Of a DNA stretch of 64,000 bases, positions 57,973 through 64,000 are shown in pieces. The stretch covers positions 1 through 64,000 of the forward strand of contig CAVRVD010000022.1 of NCBI GenBank assembly GCA_963724535.1. Reading direction: 5' to 3'. The notes under the pieces were generated by a model. The model did no database searches. It was not told the DNA's origin and saw only the letters and a program-made list of their open reading frames with translations. The position numbers were made by a program, and so were the translations under genes. Source of the DNA: JADJPO01 sp963724535 (GTDB lineage: Bacteria > Actinomycetota > Actinomycetes > Actinomycetales > Kineosporiaceae). Within the stretch, counting starts at the first letter, position 1; each line of letters begins with the position of its first letter.

Positions 57973-59505
57973 TCAGCGGGTCAAGGACGGCATCCCCAGA
58001 GACACCGGGTGCGCCGTACCGGGACCGGTTGGCCCTCGGCGGGTCTGCCACGCGTCACCGGCCCGGGTGCGGCGCACCCGGAAGGCGCCGCCCGCCACAG
58101 CGCTGTCGGCGACCAGGTGGTGCGGTGCTCCGTAGGTCACCTCGACCGTCACCATGTCCCCCGGCCTCGGCACGTCACCGTTCACCGGCAGGGACAGGTG
58201 CACCAGACGCCCGTCCGCGGCCCGGCCGCTGATTCGGCGCGTGGCGTCGTCCTTGCGGCCCTCGCCCTCGGCGATCAACACCTCGACCAGGCGTGCCTCC
58301 TGTCGCCGGTTCTCCGCCCAGGAGATCTGCTCCTGTAGCGCCACCAGTCGTTCGTAGCGCTCCTGGACGATGGGCTTGGCCACCTGGTTGGGCAGCTCCG
58401 CGGCCGGCGTACCGGGGCGCTGGGAGTACTGGAAGGTGAACGCCTGCGCGAACCGGGCGGCGGCCACGACGTCCAGGGTGGCCTGGAAGTCGGCCTCGGT
58501 CTCGCCGGGGAAGCCGACGATGATGTCGGTGCTGATCGCGGCATGCGGGATCGCCGCGCGAACCCGGGCCACGATCCCCAGAAAGCGCTCGGCCCGGTAA
58601 GAGCGACGCATCGACCGCAGCACGGAGTCCGAACCGGACTGGAGCGGCATGTGCAGCTGCGGCATCACGTTTCGGGTGGCGGCCATCGCCTCGATCACGT
58701 CGTCGGTGAAGGCGGCTGGGTGCGGGCTGGTGAACCGGACCCTCTCCAGACCCTGGATCTGACCGCAGGCCCGCAGCAGCTTGCCGAAGGCCAGCCGGTC
58801 ACCGAACTCCACGCCGTAGGTGTTGACGTTCTGCCCGAGCAGGGTGACCTCGAGGGCCCCGTCGTCGACCAGCGCGCGCACCTCGGCCAGGATCTCGCCC
58901 GGACGGCGGTCCTTCTCCCTGCCGCGCAAGGCGGGCACGATGCAGAAGGTGCAGGTGTTGTTGCAGCCGACACTGATCGACACCCAGCCCGCGTAGACCG
59001 ACTCACGTCGACTGGGCAGCGTCGAGGGGAAGGTCTGCAACGACTCGGCGATCTCGACCTGCGCCTGGGCGTTGTGCCGGGCCCGCTCCAGCAGCACCGG
59101 CAGCGCGTCGAGGTTGTGGGTGCCGAACACGACATCGACCCAGGGCGCCCGGGCCACGATCCGGTCGCGGTCCTTCTGGGCCAGGCAACCGCCCACCGCG
59201 ATCTGCATCCCGCTTCGCCGGGCCTTGACCGGAGCCAGGTGCCCGAGGTTGCCGTACAGCCTGTTGTCGGCGTTCTCCCGCACCGCACAGGTGTTGAACA
59301 CGACGACGTCGGCTTGCTCACCGCTGGGAGCCGGGAGATAGCCGGCCTGCTCGAGCAGGCCGCTGAGCCGCTCGGAGTCGTGCACGTTCATCTGGCAACC
59401 GAAAGTGCGCACCTGGTAGGTGCGCGGCGCCGGCCCCTGCTGCGGCGACGATGGCACGGTAGCGGCGGGTTCGACGGCTTCGGTGGGCTCGGTGGACTGG
59501 GTCAT
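57973..59505 (-). CDS. miaB: tRNA-2-methylthio-N6-dimethylallyladenosine synthase
   Basis: The 510-residue radical-SAM methylthiotransferase has the N-terminal UPF0004 domain with its cysteines (TFGCQMNVHDSERL, NTCAVRENADNR, GGCLAQKD), the radical-SAM cluster in SVGCNNTCTFCIVPALRG, and a TRAM domain. It adds the methylthio group to i6A37. ATG 59505 is chosen; the longer frame has no similarity. The N-terminal 25 residues are an acidic extension. Confidence 0.96.
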   Translation of the reverse strand: MTQSTEPTEAVEPAATVPSSPQQGPAPRTYQVRTFGCQMNVHDSERLSGLLEQAGYLPAPSGEQADVVVFNTCAVRENADNRLYGNLGHLAPVKARRSGMQIAVGGCLAQKDRDRIVARAPWVDVVFGTHNLDALPVLLERARHNAQAQVEIAESLQTFPSTLPSRRESVYAGWVSISVGCNNTCTFCIVPALRGREKDRRPGEILAEVRALVDDGALEVTLLGQNVNTYGVEFGDRLAFGKLLRACGQIQGLERVRFTSPHPAAFTDDVIEAMAATRNVMPQLHMPLQSGSDSVLRSMRRSYRAERFLGIVARVRAAIPHAAISTDIIVGFPGETEADFQATLDVVAAARFAQAFTFQYSQRPGTPAAELPNQVAKPIVQERYERLVALQEQISWAENRRQEARLVEVLIAEGEGRKDDATRRISGRAADGRLVHLSLPVNGDVPRPGDMVTVEVTYGAPHHLVADSAVAGGAFRVRRTRAGDAWQTRRGPTGPGTAHPVSLGMPSLTR

Positions 59506-59717
59506 CCCTGCTCTACGATCGGTCTTGGTCAACGGGTTGTCGGGTCGGCGCCTCGTCCGACACGACCGCGGGTGCCGACGCGAGGGTCGGCAGCACATGG
59601 TCAGCCTACGGGGCACCCCCCCTGCTGAAGCCCGCCGATAACGAGGCGGTCACGTTCTGGTGTGCGTTTCACCGCGGCTGCGACCTGGCGGCAGGACGCT
59701 GCCTAAGGTCACCAACC

Positions 59718-60665
59718 ATGACCGCACGGTCGTTGTCGGACACACCGGGCACATCGGGCACCCGCCACCGCGGGATCGGCGTGCAGCTGGCCGCCGTCGT
59801 CCTGGCCGTGTCCGCGCTGTCGGCCGGGTGTTCTTCGTCCGAGTCGACGGTCGTCCCTGCACCCCGGCCGTCGTTCAGCCAGGACACGACGATGTCTCGG
59901 CTGGCCCAGGCCGGCACGGTCCGGATCGGCACCTGGTTCGACCTGCCCCCGTTCGCCGTCGCGGGCGGCGCGGGGGGCCCCGCGGGGTTCGAAGTGGAGA
60001 TCGCCACGATCATCGTGGCCCGGCTAGGAATCCCCCCGGAGCGCATCACCTGGGTGCCTGCCGAGGCATCCAGCCGGCAGCGGCTGGTGGCGGACGGCGC
60101 GGTGGACCTGGTCATTGCGACGCTGCCGTTCTCCGAGGCCGCTGCCGGCGGCCCGGTCCGCCTGTCCGGGCCCTACTACAGCACCCCGCTGCAGCTGCTG
60201 GTCGGTGCCGACGAGCCTGACGACGTCGACCTCACCACGCTGCGCCTCGACCCGGACGCCCGGGTCTGCAGCCTGCTGGACCTGGCTCTGGCGGTCCCTG
60301 ACACCGACCCGGACCTGGCCGAGCACCTGGTCCGGCCGAACCAGGTGCGACGGGCCGAGTCGATGACCGACTGCCTACGGTTGCTGAGCTCCGGCGCGGT
60401 CCGTGCCATCGTCGGACCGGTGGCGAGCATGGTGGCGATCGTCGCCTCGTCGGGCGGAGCGCTCCGGTTGGCCGGCGAGGCGTTCGGGCGGCTCGACCTC
60501 GGCGTCGGGCTGCTCGAGGACGACGTGGGCATGTGTGTGTTCGTCACCGAGACCCTCTCCGAGGCAGCGAGCAGCGGCAGCTACCTGAGCGCCTGGACCC
60601 GGACCGCTGGCCGGCTCACCGGACTGGAGCCGCCCACGCTGCCGACCGCGCAGCCCTGCCGCTGA
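59718..60665 (+). CDS. Orphan periplasmic amino-acid-binding lipoprotein, GluB-like
   Basis: The 315-residue protein has a lipoprotein signal (LAAVVLAVSALSAGC, Cys near 38) and a family 3 solute-binding domain: GTVRIGTWFDLPPFAVAGGA, FEVEIATIIVARLGIPPERI, VDLVIATLPFSEA. In related actinobacteria a gluABCD glutamate transporter lies beside recX/miaB. Here permease and ATPase genes are missing, so this receptor is orphaned or uses partners elsewhere. TAAGGT 8 nt before ATG 59718 suggests a leaderless mRNA. Confidence 0.83.
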   Translation: MTARSLSDTPGTSGTRHRGIGVQLAAVVLAVSALSAGCSSSESTVVPAPRPSFSQDTTMSRLAQAGTVRIGTWFDLPPFAVAGGAGGPAGFEVEIATIIVARLGIPPERITWVPAEASSRQRLVADGAVDLVIATLPFSEAAAGGPVRLSGPYYSTPLQLLVGADEPDDVDLTTLRLDPDARVCSLLDLALAVPDTDPDLAEHLVRPNQVRRAESMTDCLRLLSSGAVRAIVGPVASMVAIVASSGGALRLAGEAFGRLDLGVGLLEDDVGMCVFVTETLSEAASSGSYLSAWTRTAGRLTGLEPPTLPTAQPCR

Positions 60666-60695
60666 CCGGTCCCGGCCCGTCGGCCGGGGCCTCGG

Positions 60696-61310
60696 TCAGC
60701 CGCCCTCGAGGTCCGACGGCGTCGCGGCGACGTCGGCGTCGGCCAGCGCCGTCCGCAGCGCGCGGTGGGCGACCTCGGCGGAGTACCCACGCCGGGCCAG
60801 TAGGCCGAGCAGGCGCCGGTCCCGCCGCTGACGAACCTGCGGGTCCTGGTCGCCCTCCTCGTCCTCTGCTCGGCCCACCGACGCCAGCCGCCGCCGGACC
60901 AACGCCGTCGCCGCGGCGAGCTCGGCATCGTTGTCCACCGCCTCGACCGCATCCCGGACCAGCTCCGGGTCGACGCCACGCTCGGTCAGCTCATGCCGCA
61001 GGGCACGCCGGGACAGGCCTCGACCGGAGTGGCGCGACTCCACCCACATCCGGGCGTACTGAGCGTCGTCGACCAGCCCGACCTGCTCCAGCCGGTCCAG
61101 CAGCTCGGCCGATACCTGCTCGGGCACCCCACGCCGGGCCAGCGCCTCGTCGAGCTGGGCCCGCGTCCTGGGCGCCGCCGTGAGCTGGCGCAGAGCGATG
61201 GTCCGCGCCACGCTCACCGGGTCCGCGTCCGGGGTGAGGTCGGCGCTGGTCCCGGGCATCGGCCGGTCGGGTCCCCGTCCGCGTGCCGGCGTGCGCCTGC
61301 GGGTCGCCAC
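60696..61310 (-). CDS. recX: RecA regulator RecX
   Basis: The 204-residue helical protein has the RecX three-helix repeats: ALRQLTAAPRTRAQLDEALA, RRGVPEQVSAELLDRLEQVG, DDAQYARMWVESRHSGRGLS, and a C-terminal RRLLGLLARRGYSAEVAHRA. It limits RecA filament growth. GTG 61310 is 7 bp after the recA stop, so recA and recX form an operon. The Arg-rich 30-residue N-terminus is typical of the phylum. Confidence 0.93.
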   Translation of the reverse strand: MATRRRTPARGRGPDRPMPGTSADLTPDADPVSVARTIALRQLTAAPRTRAQLDEALARRGVPEQVSAELLDRLEQVGLVDDAQYARMWVESRHSGRGLSRRALRHELTERGVDPELVRDAVEAVDNDAELAAATALVRRRLASVGRAEDEEGDQDPQVRQRRDRRLLGLLARRGYSAEVAHRALRTALADADVAATPSDLEGG

Positions 61311-61317
61311 CGCCGCC

Positions 61318-62406
<1,089 letters not shown>

Positions 62407-62590
62407 CGGTCCACCTCGGTCTCGAATCGTCGGTCACGACGTCATCAGTCGGAACGCCCTCGACGACCGATACCGGTCCGCCTCGGGTCACTCCATGTCG
62501 CCGGTGAGGCTAGACACCCCCACTGACAACCGGCTCGGTCGACGCCGGCCCTGTGGACAACCAGGCGGCGACCGCTCGCTGGGGACGAGA

Positions 62591-62836
62591 CTAGACCGAA
62601 CGTGTGTTCGATGCGCGCGACACGCCGCGTTCGGCGGGGTCACGGCCCAAGCGCCGGTGCTCGGGCACCCGGAACTCCTCACACAGGGCAAGCCAGACGG
62701 TCCGCGGTGCCATCCCGCCGTCCAGTGCCTGGGCCGCCGTCCGGTGACCCAGCGAGCCCACCATGTGGTCACGGACCAGCGTCCGCCCGTAGCCGTCACC
62801 GAACTCCTCGACGACCAGCCGCCAGAACTCACTCAT
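62591..62836 (-). CDS. DUF3046 family protein
   Basis: The 81-residue protein starts MSEFWRLVVEEFGDGYGRTL, then DHMVGSLGHRTAAQALDGG and PRTVWLALCEEFRVPE, the DUF3046 signature. It is a small helical protein found upstream of recA in actinobacteria; function is unknown. ATG 62836 is preferred; GTG 62842 is possible. Its last codons overlap the recA SOS box. Confidence 0.86.
   Translation of the reverse strand: MSEFWRLVVEEFGDGYGRTLVRDHMVGSLGHRTAAQALDGGMAPRTVWLALCEEFRVPEHRRLGRDPAERGVSRASNTRSV
62597..62610. promoter_or_regulatory. SOS box of recA
   Basis: CGAAC-GTGT-GTTCG is a perfect inverted repeat matching the LexA site TCGAACnnnnGTTCGA, apart from a C in the first outer position (CCGAAC). 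It sits about 190 bp upstream of the recA ATG, inside the 3' end of DUF3046. The same LexA as encoded at 42688 should bind here. Confidence 0.85.
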
Positions 62837-62982
62837 CCGCACCCCATGAGACTCTCACGCCGCTGCGGCGCACGTCGGGGAGCGCGGCGGGCCGGGCACA
62901 TCCTCAACGTGGGCCCGGCGATCGCCCTGCTCGCCGCCGCCGTCGGGCGGCGACTGTCGGTTGGGGCGGGCACGATGGTCCC

Positions 62983-64000
62983 GTGGCCCACCGACCAACC
63001 CCCGGCGGTGAGGACGGCGACGTCCTCGCCGCCTTCTCCACGCCCACCCGGGCGTGGTTCACCGGCGCCTTCCACGCCGCCACCCGGGCCCAAGCCGAGG
63101 CCTGGGCCGCGGTCAGCGGCGGCGACCACGCGCTGGTGGTGGCCCCCACTGGGTCGGGCAAGACCCTCGCGGCATTCCTGTGGGCGCTGGACCGGCTGGC
63201 CGCCCAGCCGCCGTCGACGAACACCGGGCGTCGCTGCCGGGTGGTCTACGTCTCCCCGCTCAAGGCCCTGGCCGTGGACGTCGAGCGCAACCTTCGCGCA
63301 CCGCTGACCGGAATCCGCCAGGAGGCGCTGCGACACGGCCTGCCGGTGCCGGACGTACGAGTGGGTGTGCGCTCGGGCGACACCCCGGCCGCCGAGCGAC
63401 GGCTGTTCTCCCGCACCCCCCCGGACGTTCTGATCACCACTCCGGAGTCGCTGTTCCTACTGCTCACCTCGGCCGCGCGAGCCGCGTTGGCCGGGGTGGA
63501 GACGGTGATCGTGGACGAGGTGCACGCGCTGGCCGGGTCCAAGCGCGGTGCCCACCTGGCCCTGAGCCTGGAACGCCTGGACGCGTTGCTGGAGCGGCCT
63601 GCCCAGCGGGTCGGGCTGTCCGCCACCGTCCGCCCAGTCGAGGACGTCGCGCGATGGCTCGGCGGCGCCGGCACCCGGCCGGTGCGGATCGTCCAGCCAC
63701 CGGCCGAGAAGCAGTTCGACCTGAAGGTGGTCGTCCCGGTCCCGGACATGGCAGACCTGGACGTGGCCGCACCGCCGGGCGCCCCGGCGCCCGGGCGGGC
63801 GGCCGAGCCGGACCTCTCCCCCGGCACCGAGGTGGACCTGACCGGTCTGGCCGCCGGGGCGCTGCGCCGCCCGTCGATCTGGCCGCATGTCGAGGAGCGG
63901 GTCGTCGACCTCGTGGCCACCCACAACTCGACACTGGTCTTCGCCAACTCGCGCCGGCTGGCCGAACGGCTCACGGCGAGGCTCAACGAGGCCTGGGCCG
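62983..64000 (+). CDS. lhr: ATP-dependent helicase, Lhr family, N-terminal part (runs off the window)
   Basis: This large partial gene opens with GTG 62983. It encodes FSTPTRAWFTGAFHAATRAQ (Q-motif region), Walker A in VVAPTGSGKTLAAFLWALDR, VYVSPLKALAVDVERNLRAP (motif Ia), LITTPESLFLLL (Ib), VIVDEVHALAGSKRG (the DEVH box) and GLSATVRPVEDVARWLGG (motif III). These match Lhr/DNA-repair helicases of about 1,500 residues. No stop occurs before the window end. Its gap from DUF3046 is 146 bp, which holds both divergent promoters. Confidence 0.92.
   Translation, partial: MAHRPTPGGEDGDVLAAFSTPTRAWFTGAFHAATRAQAEAWAAVSGGDHALVVAPTGSGKTLAAFLWALDRLAAQPPSTNTGRRCRVVYVSPLKALAVDVERNLRAPLTGIRQEALRHGLPVPDVRVGVRSGDTPAAERRLFSRTPPDVLITTPESLFLLLTSAARAALAGVETVIVDEVHALAGSKRGAHLALSLERLDALLERPAQRVGLSATVRPVEDVARWLGGAGTRPVRIVQPPAEKQFDLKVVVPVPDMADLDVAAPPGAPAPGRAAEPDLSPGTEVDLTGLAAGALRRPSIWPHVEERVVDLVATHNSTLVFANSRRLAERLTARLNEAWA

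Overview
This window is a GC-rich chromosomal segment from an actinomycete (Actinomycetota). The evidence is the GC bias, the frequent GTG starts, TANNNT -10 boxes placed 7-9 nt before start codons (leaderless mRNAs), and families typical of the phylum: DUF7455, DUF3046, DUF4192, a LysM gene between lexA and nrdR, a SAM-IV riboswitch, and a PPi-type phosphofructokinase of the Propionibacterium kind. Gene content resembles the conserved recA-to-hrdB (principal sigma factor) stretch of actinobacterial chromosomes, with insertions. The genus cannot be fixed from the sequence alone. I see no tRNA, rRNA or CRISPR array.

0-7.7 kb, sugar catabolism. A minus-strand operon encodes a lipoprotein sugar-binding protein, two permeases and the start of a probable alpha-galactosidase, divergent from a DeoR regulator. 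There is no ATPase gene, so a shared ATPase is implied. A 155-bp fragment of an ethanolamine permease gene follows, then xylA and a divergent ROK repressor that share a perfect palindromic operator.

7.7-17 kb, core genes with an accessory insert. The core genes are the topoisomerase subunit B gene, DUF7455, DUF456, the principal sigma factor, a HhH glycosylase, a UspA protein and a Nudix hydrolase. Between DUF456 and the sigma gene sit a frameshifted winged-helix regulator, an intact ethanolamine/amine permease and a broken bacterial microcompartment vertex (EutN/CcmL) gene, which look like the remains of an amine-catabolic microcompartment locus.

17-29 kb: metY behind a SAM-IV riboswitch, DUF4192, DUF1232, a spermidine-synthase-like protein, a DUF885 hydrolase, a YghZ-type aldo/keto reductase, PPi-phosphofructokinase, DUF937, ATP-dependent DNA ligase, a conserved hypothetical and a PAC2 protein.

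29-38 kb: a possible minus-strand small RNA, a penicillin-binding-protein homologue that has lost all three catalytic motifs, an SRPBCC protein, a secreted metzincin protease, a STAS / DevR-like regulator / DevS-like kinase operon and a SnoaL-like protein.

38-43.8 kb: nrdJ and nrdR behind tandem NrdR boxes, then a LysM protein divergent from lexA with an SOS box, then a small ACP-like protein without the usual serine.

43.8-53.5 kb is a decayed accessory zone. It holds a 5'-truncated PLP decarboxylase, an intact SRPBCC gene, a crotonase fragment, a BNR/sortilin-type fragment, a class V aminotransferase divergent from a LysR regulator, and a DinG helicase. It also holds an ABM-monooxygenase gene cleanly split by an IS66-family element that has an internal inversion, a cold-shock gene with a SHOCT gene, and fragments of flavin oxidoreductase and acyltransferase genes.

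53.5-64 kb is conserved core: hflX, an RsmC-like methyltransferase, dapF, miaA, an Rv0909-like small protein, miaB, an orphan GluB-like binding protein, recX, recA with an SOS box, DUF3046 and the start of an Lhr-family helicase.
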